Of a DNA stretch of 64,000 nt, positions 8,033-19,936 are shown in pieces. The notes under the pieces were generated by a model. It was given only the letters and a program-made list of their open reading frames with translations. It was not told where the DNA came from and searched no databases. Origin of the DNA: Erythrobacter sp. Alg231-14 (GTDB lineage: Bacteria > Pseudomonadota > Alphaproteobacteria > Sphingomonadales > Sphingomonadaceae); NCBI RefSeq assembly GCF_900149685.1, contig NZ_LT702999.1, forward strand, positions 2,170,001 through 2,234,000, read 5' to 3'. The first letter of the stretch is position 1. The number at the start of each line of letters is the position of its first letter. The translations under genes were made by a program, and so were the position numbers.

Positions 8033-9601
8033 TTACAATTCGAGCCGAGCGCCCGGCACCGTGATGATCGCGTTCAATCCGCCGGTCTGCCAATCGCGGG
8101 TTATTGTCCCACCCAATTGATGTTCAATCGACATTTTGACCAAACGTGATCCGAACCCGGTATCTAGTGGCTCTTGCGCATGCGGTCCGCCGGTCTCTGT
8201 CCAACCGATTTGAACGGTACCGTCGGAATGACTCACGGTGATTGCGACGTTCCCCTCGGCGACACTCAACGCTCCGTATTTTGCCGAATTGGTCGCCAAT
8301 TCATGAAACACTAAAGCCAGTGGTGTCGCCGCACGGGCGCCGGTTTGGACGCTATCGCCGGTGATGCTCACCGCGCTTTCGCCGGGCACGCCGTAGGGAG
8401 CCATCAAGACCCCCAAAAGGTCCTTCAATTCGCCATCCGTTTCGGCATCCACTTGTAGGGCGAAACTCTGAGCCCGCGACAAGGCCTGAATGTTGTCGGC
8501 CAACGTTCGGGCAAACGGTTCAAGGGTCGCGTCCCCGCGCGCATGCAAAGAGACAAGGCCGGTGATGACGGAGAAAACATTTTTGATCCGATGCGCCAAT
8601 TCCCCGGCCAGCAATTCACGTTCTTGTGAAATGCGATACCGATCGTGAATATCGGTCAATGTCCCAAACCAGCGCGCCGTTTCGGGATCGTCGGTTGATG
8701 GAACCGCGCGCGATATCACCCAGCGATAGGTTCCATCGGTTTGGCGTAAACGCCATTCGTCTTCGAAAAAGCTCGCTGTGGACATCGCGGTTTGAAACTT
8801 GACGAGCGAGGCTTCGAAATCCTCAGGGTGGATGACCTCGCGCCAATCATCCACGCTTTCGCGTGCAGGCAATCCGGTAACTTCGGTGAACCGGGCGTTG
8901 AAATAGTCGAATTGTGGGCCGTGTGCGGCCGACCATGCAATGTCGGGCACGCTGTCCAGCATGAATTGCAGCCGTTGCGCGCTTTCTTTGAGCTCGGCCC
9001 CTGCGGTGTTGGCTTCGCGATGCGCATTTAGCCTGCGCATCACGGATTCGGCCAACACGGACAGACCTTCGCGTTGCAGATCGTTGAGCGGCGTGGTCCG
9101 TGGCACGGTATCGGTAACGCATAGGGCGCCCAAGGATGCACCCTCTCCTGAAATCAACGGCGCGCCGACATAGTATCGCAAATGTGCATCGCCGCGAACG
9201 AGTTCGAAATTGGCAAAGGTGTCGTCTTTGGATGCGTCCAACACTTCGAAAAGGTCGCGCCCTAGCATTGCATGCGAACAAAGGCTGGTTGAGCGCGGGG
9301 TTTGTTTTTTCGTCATGCCGGAACCGACGATAAAACGTTGTCGCTCGGCCTCGACCAAGCTGACCGAAGCGCTAACGGTGGGGCTTCCTCCGCCGCACAA
9401 TTGCGCCGCAAATCGAGTGAGGCGAGCGAGTTCTTCGTCTCCTGCCAACGCTTCGGCATCGAAGCTGGCGAGCACGGTTAAGCGCTTATCTTCGCTTAAG
9501 GAATTGGGCGAAGCGGCATTGCCGATTGGCTTGGATTCAGGCTCACTAAAACTCAGCAGATCGCTCCTTGCATCGCGCTCCAGAGACGTTGAATGTGCCA
9601 T
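8033..9601 (-). CDS. HWE-family sensor histidine kinase with GAF and PAS domains
   Basis: A soluble sensor kinase of about 522 residues without membrane segments. A GAF-like domain occupies roughly residues 40-190. A PAS domain follows (RLQFMLDSVPDIAWSA to WFGTLTDIHDRY, about residues 200-325), in the style of LOV/PAS-linked kinases. The catalytic core is of the HWE type: phosphoacceptor histidine in ELAHRIKN near residue 336, and the defining WTE motif in IGWTETGGP near residue 468. HWE kinases are abundant in Alphaproteobacteria and often feed the general stress response. No response regulator is adjacent. I chose ATG 9601 (MAHSTS) over an upstream ATG at 9649 because the extra 16 residues look non-coding. 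Confidence 0.87.
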   Translation of the reverse strand: MAHSTSLERDARSDLLSFSEPESKPIGNAASPNSLSEDKRLTVLASFDAEALAGDEELARLTRFAAQLCGGGSPTVSASVSLVEAERQRFIVGSGMTKKQTPRSTSLCSHAMLGRDLFEVLDASKDDTFANFELVRGDAHLRYYVGAPLISGEGASLGALCVTDTVPRTTPLNDLQREGLSVLAESVMRRLNAHREANTAGAELKESAQRLQFMLDSVPDIAWSAAHGPQFDYFNARFTEVTGLPARESVDDWREVIHPEDFEASLVKFQTAMSTASFFEDEWRLRQTDGTYRWVISRAVPSTDDPETARWFGTLTDIHDRYRISQERELLAGELAHRIKNVFSVITGLVSLHARGDATLEPFARTLADNIQALSRAQSFALQVDAETDGELKDLLGVLMAPYGVPGESAVSITGDSVQTGARAATPLALVFHELATNSAKYGALSVAEGNVAITVSHSDGTVQIGWTETGGPHAQEPLDTGFGSRLVKMSIEHQLGGTITRDWQTGGLNAIITVPGARLEL

Positions 9602-9764
9602 ACAGTAACGCCGAGTTAGGTCAAACCAACCGAACGGGCCACCGAACAAAAGACGGCTTTCGCGGCGTTGGCCTTATCCTTCCGTGTTGCTAAAGGCTGG
9701 TAATGAAACATTACGAACATGCGCATTTGTTGCGCGGGTTCGCACAAACGGAAGAGTGATTGCC

Positions 9765-10934
9765 ATGCGCGCTACCCCCGATTTTGATTTCCAACTTGGC
9801 GAAAGTGCCGCGATGATCCGTGAAAGCGTGGGCCGCTTTTCGGATGAGCAGATTATGCCGTTGGCCGACCGGATCGACCGCGAGGATTATTTCCCTCGCG
9901 CCGAATTGTGGCGTCAAATGGGCGAGCTGGGCCTGCATGGTATCACGGTCGATGAGGCGGATGGCGGCTTGGGCCTTGGATATTTGGAACACGTCATCGC
10001 GGTCGAAGAAGTCAGCCGCGCCAGCGCATCCTTGGGCTTGTCTTACGGCGCCCATTCCAATTTGTGCATCAATCAAATCCGCCGATGGGGCAATGACGAT
10101 CAAAAGGCGAAATACCTGCCCGGCTTGATCAATGGTGACCATGTCGGCTCACTCGCGATGAGCGAGGTTTCCGCCGGTTCTGATGTGGTTTCAATGAAGC
10201 TTAAGGCGGAGGCGGTTCAGGGCGGATATGTTCTGAATGGCACGAAATTTTGGATCACCAACGCACCCGAAGCCGACACACTGGTCGTCTATGCCAAGAC
10301 CGACGGCCACGCCGGCAGCCGCGGGATCACCGCGTTCTTGATCGAAAAAGATGATGCAGGGTTTTCGATTGGCCAGAAGATCGAAAAGGTCGGGATGAAG
10401 GGCTCTCCCACGGCGGAATTGGTGTTTGATGATTGCCATATTCCCGAAGACCGCATCATGGGCCCTTTGAACGGCGGCGTCGGTGTTTTGATGAGTGGTC
10501 TTGACTATGAACGGGTCGTGCTGGCCGGCTTGCAGCTGGGTATTATGCAGGCGTGTTTGGACACGGTCATCCCGTATCTGCGCGAGCGCAAGCAGTTCGG
10601 TAAGCCCATTGGTAGCTTCCAATTGATGCAAGCCAAAGTCGCCGACATGTATGTCGCACTGCAATCGGCCCGTGCTTACACCTATGCCGTCGCCAAAGCA
10701 TGCGATGCGGGCGAGACAACGCGGTTTGACGCAGCGGGCGTTATCCTCTTGTCGAGCGAGAATGCGTTTAAGGTCGCGGCCGAAAGTGTTCAGGCGCTGG
10801 GCGGGGCGGGCTACACGCTGGATTGGCCGGTTGAACGGTATATGCGCGACGCCAAGTTGCTCGACATCGGGGCGGGTACGAATGAGATCCGCCGCATGTT
10901 GATAGGGCGCGAATTGATCGGAGCGGCTGGGTGA
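9765..10934 (+). CDS. ivd: Isovaleryl-CoA dehydrogenase
   Basis: An FAD-dependent acyl-CoA dehydrogenase of 389 residues. Signatures include the flavin-binding AMSEVSAGSDVVSMKLKA and KFWITNAPEADTLVVYAKT. The catalytic glutamate lies in GLDYERVVLAG (about residue 249), the position used by isovaleryl-CoA dehydrogenases. The C-terminal RYMRDAKLLDIGAGTNEIRRMLIGREL is typical. Co-transcription with mccB supports leucine degradation, in which isovaleryl-CoA is oxidised to 3-methylcrotonyl-CoA. The start at ATG 9765 has GGAAGAG upstream; the open frame extends further 5' but that part looks non-coding. The next gene starts inside its stop codon region (GTGA). Confidence 0.92.
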   Translation: MRATPDFDFQLGESAAMIRESVGRFSDEQIMPLADRIDREDYFPRAELWRQMGELGLHGITVDEADGGLGLGYLEHVIAVEEVSRASASLGLSYGAHSNLCINQIRRWGNDDQKAKYLPGLINGDHVGSLAMSEVSAGSDVVSMKLKAEAVQGGYVLNGTKFWITNAPEADTLVVYAKTDGHAGSRGITAFLIEKDDAGFSIGQKIEKVGMKGSPTAELVFDDCHIPEDRIMGPLNGGVGVLMSGLDYERVVLAGLQLGIMQACLDTVIPYLRERKQFGKPIGSFQLMQAKVADMYVALQSARAYTYAVAKACDAGETTRFDAAGVILLSSENAFKVAAESVQALGGAGYTLDWPVERYMRDAKLLDIGAGTNEIRRMLIGRELIGAAG

Positions 10935-11284
10935 GCGTGCTTCACATTATCGCGGCGGGATTGATCGTGTTCGCCACAATCTTCCATTCCGTGATGGGCG
11001 AGAAGAAATTGATCGCCCCGACGCTGGCGGTGGACGATCCGTTTATTCAGGAGCCTATGACCCAAGGCATAACGCGGTTTGGCTGGCATTCGGCATCGGG
11101 CTTTTTCCTGCTGACCGCGTTGACTATCGTGCTGCCTAATGTGCCACAAATGTTGGTCTGGGCGACCGGCGGGCTTTGGGTCGCGCTCGGCTTTGCCAAT
11201 CTCTTCATGATGAAAGCCAAACATCCTGGCGGCTTTCTGTTGTCTTTGATCGGGCTGCTTATTCTCGCAGGGGAGGCGTTGTAA
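10931..11284 (+). CDS. Small four-helix membrane protein in leucine-degradation operon
   Basis: A 117-residue hydrophobic protein with about four membrane segments, separated by a short polar stretch (GEKKLIAPTLAVDDPFIQEP). I do not recognise the family. Its GTG start overlaps the ivd stop (GTGA) and its stop overlaps the next ATG (TAATG). That tight coupling argues for a real protein translated with ivd and mccB. Role unknown; no catalytic residues stand out. Confidence 0.78.
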   Translation: MSVLHIIAAGLIVFATIFHSVMGEKKLIAPTLAVDDPFIQEPMTQGITRFGWHSASGFFLLTALTIVLPNVPQMLVWATGGLWVALGFANLFMMKAKHPGGFLLSLIGLLILAGEAL

Positions 11285-11577
11285 TGCCCGTCTATATGAT
11301 TTCTCGAATGACCATTCACGACCGCGCGCAATACGACAAATACGAAGAGCGCTTCATGGACATCTTCGAAAAATTCGAAGGGAAAATGTTGAGCGTTGAC
11401 GAAGAGCCGCAAGTGATCGGCGGAGAATGGAACGCGACCCGGTCGGTCCTAATTGAGTTTCCTGATAAGCCCAAATTGTTCGCATGGCTGCTTTCACCGG
11501 AATACAAAGAGATCGGCAAATATCGTGATGCGGGCAGCACCGCAGAATCGATGATTGTGAAGGGGCTGGAGGGGTGA
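11284..11577 (+). CDS. DUF1330 family protein
   Basis: A 97-residue protein of the DUF1330 family, dimeric alpha/beta-barrel ferredoxin-like proteins. The start PVYMISRMTIHDRAQYDKY matches the family pattern in which a conserved strand precedes a Y-x-x-Y helix. It continues with GGEWNATRSVLIEFPDKPKLFAWL and ends SPEYKEIGKYRDAGSTAE. ATG 11284 is chosen because it overlaps the preceding stop as TAATG and all upstream residues in frame look unrelated. Function is not established for the family. The operon position suggests an accessory role in branched-chain acyl-CoA metabolism, which is inference only. Confidence 0.85.
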   Translation: MPVYMISRMTIHDRAQYDKYEERFMDIFEKFEGKMLSVDEEPQVIGGEWNATRSVLIEFPDKPKLFAWLLSPEYKEIGKYRDAGSTAESMIVKGLEG

Positions 11578-11963
11578 GCGTGAAACCGGCCGTGCCACTT
11601 GCGGTTTTGCGCGCGATTGGGATCGGTCTTGCTCTGTCTTTGATGATTGGTGAATTGATCCGCAGCTGGGGTGTCGGAAGGCCAATCATGTTCGTGCTCG
11701 ACGATTTCTTTGCGGGCGGTTTGTTGTTGGTCGGTGCTATATTGATGGCAAATCCAACACGCCGCCGCTGGGGTGTTTTTGTCGCGGGTTGGGGCGTTTG
11801 CGCCGGCATGATGTATGGCAGCTTTTTCGGGAAAGTCTTCGATCCGGCATCCGCCAATTCCGGCAATTTCGATCTCGGATTTTTGACAGCGATCATTGGG
11901 CTCGGCTTTGTTGTCTCCCTGATCGGCCTCTTTTTCACTCTAATTTGGAATGACGGCGAATGA
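11574..11963 (+). CDS. Four-segment membrane protein of unknown function
   Basis: A 129-residue protein with four predicted membrane helices (around residues 8-27, 40-58, 65-84 and 100-125). It carries a conserved-looking [13 protein letters not shown] segment. The GTG start overlaps the previous stop (GTGA), and its last codons overlap the mccB ATG (ATGA), so it is translationally coupled on both sides. I do not recognise a named domain. Confidence 0.75.
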   Translation: MSVKPAVPLAVLRAIGIGLALSLMIGELIRSWGVGRPIMFVLDDFFAGGLLLVGAILMANPTRRRWGVFVAGWGVCAGMMYGSFFGKVFDPASANSGNFDLGFLTAIIGLGFVVSLIGLFFTLIWNDGE

Positions 11964-13567
11964 CCGCACCTGTTCTCACCACCAAACTTGACCGTGAAAG
12001 CCCGGCCGCCAAAGCCAGCTTTGCTCACAACAAGACGCTCGCCGCCGATCTACGATCGACTGTCGCGCAGACGGCTCTCGGCGGTCCAGAGCGGTCGCGA
12101 GAGCGACACGTTTCGCGTGGCAAGCTGCTTCCGCGCGAGCGGGTTGAGCGCCTCCTCGATCCCGGCTCGCCATTTCTCGAAATTGGCCAACTTGCCGCCA
12201 ATGGCATGTACGAAGGTGACATCAACGCCGCCTCCATCATCTGCGGGATCGGGCGCGTGTCGGGCCGTCAGGTGATGATCGTGTGCAACGACGCCACCGT
12301 TAAAGGCGGCACATATTATCCAATGACGGTGAAGAAACACCTGCGTGCGCAAGAAATCGCTCAGGAAAACCGCTTGCCGTGCATCTATTTGGTGGACAGC
12401 GGCGGCGCGAACCTCCCGCATCAGGCGGAAGTGTTCCCCGACCGCGATCACTTTGGCCGCATCTTCTTTAACCAAGCGAATATGTCCGCACTCGGCATCC
12501 CGCAAATCGCCTGCGTCATGGGCAGCTGCACGGCGGGCGGCGCTTATGTGCCTGCTATGTCGGATGAGACCGTGATTGTTCGCAACCAAGGGACAATCTT
12601 CCTTGCCGGACCGCCATTGGTGAAGGCCGCGACGGGCGAAGAAATCACTGCAGAAGACCTTGGCGGCGGCGATTTGCACGCCAAGAAATCGGGCGTGGTC
12701 GATCACTTGGCAGAGAATGACGAACACGCGCTGACCATCGTGCGCGATATCGTGAGCCAGTTGGGCGCGAACACGGCCGCGGCAAAGGACGTTGCGCTGA
12801 AAGATCCGCGCCCGCCGAAATTCGACGCCGAGGACCTCTATTCCATCATACCCGACGATGTGCGCGCGCCCTATGATGTAAAAGAGGTGATCGCGCGGCT
12901 GGTCGATGGCAGTGAGTTTCATGAGTTCAAAGCGCATTACGGATCAACACTGGTGTGCGGTTTTGCGCATATCTGGGGCATGCCGGTCGCGATTTTGGCG
13001 AACAACGGCGTGCTATTTTCGGAGTCGGCACAAAAGGGCGCGCATTTCATAGAACTCGCTTGCCAGCGGCGCATCCCGCTATTGTTCCTGCAGAATATCA
13101 GCGGCTTTATGGTCGGCGGCAAATACGAAGCTGAAGGTATCGCCAAACATGGCGCGAAACTGGTCACTGCGGTTGCCACCGCCAGCGTGCCCAAGATAAC
13201 CGTGGTGATCGGCGGCAGCTTTGGCGCAGGCAATTACGGCATGGCTGGCCGGGCGTATTCCCCGCGCTTCCTGTTCACATGGCCCAATGCGCGGATTTCG
13301 GTTATGGGCGGCGAACAAGCAGCCAGCGTTCTGGCAACCGTGCACCGTGACGCGGACAAATGGACCGATGAAGAAGCCGAGGAATTCAAAGCGCCGATCC
13401 GCCAGAAATATGAGGACGAAGGCAACCCATACTATGCCACCGCGCGGCTTTGGGATGACGGCGTGATCGACCCGGTTCAGACGCGCGATGTGCTGGGGCT
13501 GGCCTTTGCAGCAACGCTCGAGGCCCCGATTGCAGAGCGGCCCAGCTTCGGCGTGTTTAGGATGTGA
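11960..13567 (+). CDS. mccB: Methylcrotonoyl-CoA carboxylase, carboxyltransferase (beta) subunit
   Basis: A 535-residue carboxyltransferase that moves CO2 from biotin to 3-methylcrotonyl-CoA, the step after isovaleryl-CoA dehydrogenase in leucine breakdown. Diagnostic parts are [67 protein letters not shown] and the second-half oxyanion region [20 protein letters not shown]. The GGANLPHQ motif and length separate it from propionyl-CoA carboxylase beta subunits. The biotin carboxylase partner (mccA) is not in this window, nor are the hydratase and HMG-CoA lyase. Confidence 0.94.
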   Translation: MTAPVLTTKLDRESPAAKASFAHNKTLAADLRSTVAQTALGGPERSRERHVSRGKLLPRERVERLLDPGSPFLEIGQLAANGMYEGDINAASIICGIGRVSGRQVMIVCNDATVKGGTYYPMTVKKHLRAQEIAQENRLPCIYLVDSGGANLPHQAEVFPDRDHFGRIFFNQANMSALGIPQIACVMGSCTAGGAYVPAMSDETVIVRNQGTIFLAGPPLVKAATGEEITAEDLGGGDLHAKKSGVVDHLAENDEHALTIVRDIVSQLGANTAAAKDVALKDPRPPKFDAEDLYSIIPDDVRAPYDVKEVIARLVDGSEFHEFKAHYGSTLVCGFAHIWGMPVAILANNGVLFSESAQKGAHFIELACQRRIPLLFLQNISGFMVGGKYEAEGIAKHGAKLVTAVATASVPKITVVIGGSFGAGNYGMAGRAYSPRFLFTWPNARISVMGGEQAASVLATVHRDADKWTDEEAEEFKAPIRQKYEDEGNPYYATARLWDDGVIDPVQTRDVLGLAFAATLEAPIAERPSFGVFRM

Positions 13568-13737
13568 GCACGATTTTGGAATTCGAAAATGGAGACCGCA
13601 TTGCCGTTTCGAATTCTTGGCCGGTTGAGCAATTGATCGATTGGCTCTACCGGAACGGCAAGACATTTTGCCTCATCCCTTTTTTCGTCGCTTTGAGCCC
13701 CGCATCCGCATTGGATTGTGAAACAAGTTCAACATGA
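13564..13737 (+). CDS. Possible 57-residue protein overlapping mccB stop
   Basis: A short open frame with a GTG start that overlaps the mccB stop (GTGA), the same arrangement as two other starts in this operon (10931 and 11574, all reading GTGAGC). The predicted product begins [20 protein letters not shown] and has a short hydrophobic stretch in the middle. The frame also contains a 10-bp inverted repeat (13579-13588 with 13607-13616). The region may instead be an untranslated 3' structure. Nothing is recognisable in the peptide. Confidence 0.35.
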   Translation: MSTILEFENGDRIAVSNSWPVEQLIDWLYRNGKTFCLIPFFVALSPASALDCETSST

Positions 13738-13837
13738 CTGGCCTTGTGGGCTTTGCCACTGAAATCCTTCTCACCTTTGCTTTCGTACCTGATAGGCCCT
13801 ACCAATCGGGAAGCGCGATTTTGGGAGAGAGAACGCT

Positions 13838-14467
13838 TTGCAACACAACGAAACCCGCAACGTCAGCTTGCTGTCGCGCATCGTCAATCGGATCATCCTT
13901 TTCCTATACAAATGGCGGGGCTGGAAGATTAAGGAACGATTTCCTGTTGGCGTCAAAAAATGCATCATTGCCGGTGCGCCGCATACGTCGAACTGGGACT
14001 TTGTGTTCTTCGCCGGGGCCACGCACGAAGAAAATGTACAACCCAATTTCATGGGCAAGCACACCCTGTTTCAAGGCATCATGCGCAATTTCATGCTCGA
14101 CATGGGCGGTATCGCCGTCGACCGAAGCAAAAAGGGTGGCACGATTGAGCAGCTTAGAGACGAATTTGATGCGCGCGACGAATTGAACCTTGTCATTGCA
14201 TGCGAAGGCACCCGCAATTCGGACGGCAAATGGAAATCTGGCTTTTACAACATTGCCAAAGCCGCCGGTGTACCAATCGTTCTCGCCTATGCCGACAATG
14301 AAAGGAGTACGATCGGATTCAGCCCGCCGATGATGCCGACCGGTAATTACGGCGAAGACTTGCTCAAAATTGCCGAATGGTTCCTTTCAAAAATCCCCGA
14401 TCTCGACCGTTACAAAGCCCTAGAGGCCCAAGCACGGGCGATTATCGAAGGGCGCAACGACGTTTGA
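13838..14467 (+). CDS. 1-acyl-glycerol-3-phosphate acyltransferase-like protein
   Basis: A 209-residue PlsC-type acyltransferase, expected to transfer a fatty acyl group to a lysophospholipid or related acceptor at the inner membrane. The catalytic HX4D motif is HTSNWD near residue 49. The acceptor-binding glycine motif appears as ACEGTRN near residue 123, and a proline-containing GVPIVLAYAD follows. The start is TTG at 13838 with GGAGAGA upstream. The short form without N-terminal helices resembles small stand-alone acyltransferases of Proteobacteria. The exact acceptor is unknown. Confidence 0.82.
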   Translation: MQHNETRNVSLLSRIVNRIILFLYKWRGWKIKERFPVGVKKCIIAGAPHTSNWDFVFFAGATHEENVQPNFMGKHTLFQGIMRNFMLDMGGIAVDRSKKGGTIEQLRDEFDARDELNLVIACEGTRNSDGKWKSGFYNIAKAAGVPIVLAYADNERSTIGFSPPMMPTGNYGEDLLKIAEWFLSKIPDLDRYKALEAQARAIIEGRNDV

Positions 14468-14564
14468 AACGCTCACGAACTACCGGCGCAATATTTTTAT
14501 AATTCTTATCTTTAAGCTGTCCGGTCGCGACCCTATTTAGGGCCGAGATCAGGAGCGCACCAAT

Positions 14565-15203
14565 ATGGCCATCACCAAAGAATCGCGGCAGGCGGAGCGA
14601 AAACGCATCGCGGGCATGGTGCTCGATCTAGTGAAAGAGCGCGGTGCGGAGGTCACCTACGCTGCTGCTTTGGCGGAAAGCGGATTGTCGCGCGGCCGGT
14701 TTGAACAGATCTTTGAAGATTACGACGACCTATTCGATGCGATCGCACAGGTGTGGCTGGCCCCGCATATGCAAGTGATGGAAGAGGTATTAAAAAATGA
14801 CCTCCCTCCCAATCGGAAAATGTACGAGTTTTTCCGGCAACGCTTTGCGATTTCGCGCGATCGGTTTCGCGACGACCCTGAATTTTTCACCATGATTTGT
14901 GAAATGGGGGCGGCCAATTTCGAACGCGTTCGGTCCTATGTTGATTTGGCCGACCATTATCTGTGCGAGGTGATCGTTCAGGCGCAGGCGGATGGATATT
15001 TTGGCGGGTTGGAGATTGATGAGACGCTGTCTTTGATCAACCAGATGGTATCCAATTACACTCTCCCCGATGCCTTGCTGCATCTAGGTGAGCGCTTGAC
15101 GGAAGAGAAACTGGCCAGAATTGTGGACACGGTTTTTATCGGCCTATCGGCGGAAACCGGCGAGGCGGCGACCGGCGTCAACACACTCCGCATCGCCACA
15201 TAA
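14565..15203 (+). CDS. TetR/AcrR family transcriptional regulator
   Basis: A 212-residue regulator. The N-terminal helix-turn-helix spans about residues 10-55 (RKRIAGMVLDLVKERG, then TYAAALAESGLSRGRFEQIFEDYDDLFDAI), where TetR proteins normally read GVSxGTFYxHF. The C-terminal half is an all-helical ligand and dimer domain. The start at ATG 14565 follows CAGGAGCGCACCAAT. Neighbours are a lipid acyltransferase upstream and a membrane protease gene convergent downstream, so a lipid-related role is possible but unproven. Confidence 0.85.
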   Translation: MAITKESRQAERKRIAGMVLDLVKERGAEVTYAAALAESGLSRGRFEQIFEDYDDLFDAIAQVWLAPHMQVMEEVLKNDLPPNRKMYEFFRQRFAISRDRFRDDPEFFTMICEMGAANFERVRSYVDLADHYLCEVIVQAQADGYFGGLEIDETLSLINQMVSNYTLPDALLHLGERLTEEKLARIVDTVFIGLSAETGEAATGVNTLRIAT

Positions 15204-15217
15204 TTGACCCAAGCGAC

Positions 15218-16027
15218 TTAATCGTCAGGCCGACGTTTGAATTGAAGCACATTGGCGGGACGCTTGCCACCAAACGCTTTGCCTGGTGTTGAACGCCCAG
15301 CCAAACGCCGTTTATCGGACAAAGCGTATTTGAAACTGGCCACCACCATGCATGCGGCAATGGCCAAAATCACAACGGCCCAGAACCAATGCGGCAAAAG
15401 CAGCGCTGCTTCAATCTGGCCGGTGTCCGAGAGCATCATCTGGCCATCCCGCATGAACCCTTCGACAAACAAGTAATCGAAGTGGCTGCGCATGCTAATC
15501 GCGCCGAGCACACCAAGGAATTGCAGCACAAATCGGGTTATTCCGTCCGATCCCTTCCAAGCCACTAGGCTTAGCAAGACGCCAACCATTGGCAGCACAG
15601 AATATCCAATCGGGGATCGGACATACAAAATGACGGAGGCAAAGATAGCACCGGCGGTGAACCAGAGGGCGGACCGCCACAATTTGGGATGCGCGCTGGC
15701 CATGATGAGTGCGCAGCCGACTGCGGTGGGTGCAAGCAATCCGCCCGCAGAGATGAAGGCCAGAGAGAAGCGAGACATATCCGCGTCGACCGAGAATTGG
15801 GCAAAGCCAGAGCCGTTGGCGTAAATGACCAACTGGATAAATTCTTGACCGACCATCATGGCCGCCAATCCATGGCCCATTTCATGAAACCACGTCGTTA
15901 GGATTGTGAACGGGTAAGTCAGATAGGCGCCGAATGGCAGATAAGGCAGTGTGATCACGACGAACAACGCCAACAACAATCGGCCGACCTGTTCGGTTTT
16001 GCTGCCGCGTTGAACCATGGATTGCAT
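15218..16027 (-). CDS. M50-family membrane metalloprotease-like protein
   Basis: A polytopic protein of about 269 residues with a zinc-binding HEMGH motif near residue 46 inside a hydrophobic segment, characteristic of M50/site-2-protease-like proteins (peptidase M50B-like). Several membrane helices follow, and the C-terminal tail is basic (LAGRSTPGKAFGGKR). A second zinc ligand motif of the classical NxxPxxxxDG form is not evident, so proteolytic activity is uncertain. The start at 16027 (MQSMVQRG) is preferred because it lies just after the stop of the upstream permease; earlier in-frame ATGs would overlap it heavily. It forms an operon with that permease. Confidence 0.78.
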   Translation of the reverse strand: MQSMVQRGSKTEQVGRLLLALFVVITLPYLPFGAYLTYPFTILTTWFHEMGHGLAAMMVGQEFIQLVIYANGSGFAQFSVDADMSRFSLAFISAGGLLAPTAVGCALIMASAHPKLWRSALWFTAGAIFASVILYVRSPIGYSVLPMVGVLLSLVAWKGSDGITRFVLQFLGVLGAISMRSHFDYLFVEGFMRDGQMMLSDTGQIEAALLLPHWFWAVVILAIAACMVVASFKYALSDKRRLAGRSTPGKAFGGKRPANVLQFKRRPDD

Positions 16028-16031
16028 CGAT

Positions 16032-17219
16032 TTATGCCTTTGCCGGTTCGGTTGCAGTTTCTGCCGATCCGTCATCGTCAAACGCGGCATCAGTCGGCGG
16101 CGCTTTGCCATCAACGTTCACACGGGTTCGGTAGCGTTTCGCTGCCTCTTCATCTTCGGCGCGCTGTTCCTGTAGAATTGACCAGCTGGCCAAGAACAAT
16201 CCAGCGACCAGCGGACCAAGGACGATCCCCGCGAAACCCGCGATCGAAAGCCCGCCTAAGGTTGTGACCAAAATGATCCAATCGGGAATGCCGGTGTCTC
16301 GTCCCACCAATATCGGTCGTAGGACATTGTCTGCCGAAGAAATGATGATGAAGCCTGAGCCGAGGACAAACACGCCCTGCCAAACTTCGCCCGTGATCAG
16401 CAGCCATATGCCAATGGGCGCCCAGACTAGGGCGGTGCCAACTGCCGGTATCAACGCCAAAATGGCCATCAACACACCCAGCAAAAGCGCCGAGGGAACC
16501 CCCGCAATCATCATGGTGATTGCACCCAAAGTGCCTTGAACCAATCCGACGACGCCGGATCCTTTGATCACGGCGCGAACAATACCGAGAAAGCGTTCAG
16601 CTAATCGGTCGGCGATGTCGCGTTGAATGGGGGCGGAGTGAAGAATGGTTTCCCCGATGCGCGAACCGTCCCGCAATAGGAAGAACAGGACATAGAGGCC
16701 CAAGCCAAAGCTAAGGAAGAATCCTAGTGCGCCGCTGCCGATGGATACGGCCTGTTGCGCGATCATCCCGGCGCTTTCGCCAAGGACGCTTTGCAATTGA
16801 TCCTGAAGGACAGAGACATCAGTCCAACCATTGTCTTCTATCAACATCTGAACGCTGGCGGGAAGCATGGAAAAAGTGTTGTCGAACCATGCGGCAAGAT
16901 CGATCGGATTTTCACGCAGGTCGTTGACGAGGCCCAACGTCTCGCCCGCGACCACCGATCCAACCCACAAAGCGGGCAGCAGGACGGCAACGAATATTAC
17001 CAACAGAGCCAGTGATGCGGCAAAGTTGCGCCGTCCGCGCGTCTTTCTAAGCGCCCATTTGTAGAGCGGCTGAAACATGATTGCGGCCAAAGCTGACCAC
17101 AAAAGCGGCGCCGCGAATGGCCACGCAACCCAAACAAGCAACAGCGAAACCGCCGCCAGCAGGATCAAGAAGCTCCAATGTTCGAGTGCCGTGGTGTCGT
17201 TGGGTTCTTGAGTAGACAT
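16032..17219 (-). CDS. AI-2E family transporter (PerM/YhhT)
   Basis: A 395-residue inner-membrane protein with eight or so hydrophobic segments and the family layout. There is an N-terminal helix pair, a large soluble loop (about residues 95-165), then the conserved block VQGTLGAITMMIAGVPSALLLGVLMAILALIPAVGTALVWAPIG, and VGRDTGIPDWIILVTTLGGLSIAGFAGIVLGPL. Members have been linked to export of small molecules or to Na+/H+ exchange; the true substrate is unknown. The charged C-terminal tail is non-conserved. It is co-oriented with the M50-like gene directly downstream. Confidence 0.88.
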   Translation of the reverse strand: MSTQEPNDTTALEHWSFLILLAAVSLLLVWVAWPFAAPLLWSALAAIMFQPLYKWALRKTRGRRNFAASLALLVIFVAVLLPALWVGSVVAGETLGLVNDLRENPIDLAAWFDNTFSMLPASVQMLIEDNGWTDVSVLQDQLQSVLGESAGMIAQQAVSIGSGALGFFLSFGLGLYVLFFLLRDGSRIGETILHSAPIQRDIADRLAERFLGIVRAVIKGSGVVGLVQGTLGAITMMIAGVPSALLLGVLMAILALIPAVGTALVWAPIGIWLLITGEVWQGVFVLGSGFIIISSADNVLRPILVGRDTGIPDWIILVTTLGGLSIAGFAGIVLGPLVAGLFLASWSILQEQRAEDEEAAKRYRTRVNVDGKAPPTDAAFDDDGSAETATEPAKA

Positions 17220-17290
17220 AGCCTATGATGTCGGGCTTTGCCGGTGAAACATCAAGTGGCTAGCGGCCTAACCATTCCCACACGGGCTTA

Positions 17291-19909
<2,619 letters not shown>

Positions 19910-19936
19910 CTATGTGAAGAAAGCGGCCCGCTATGT

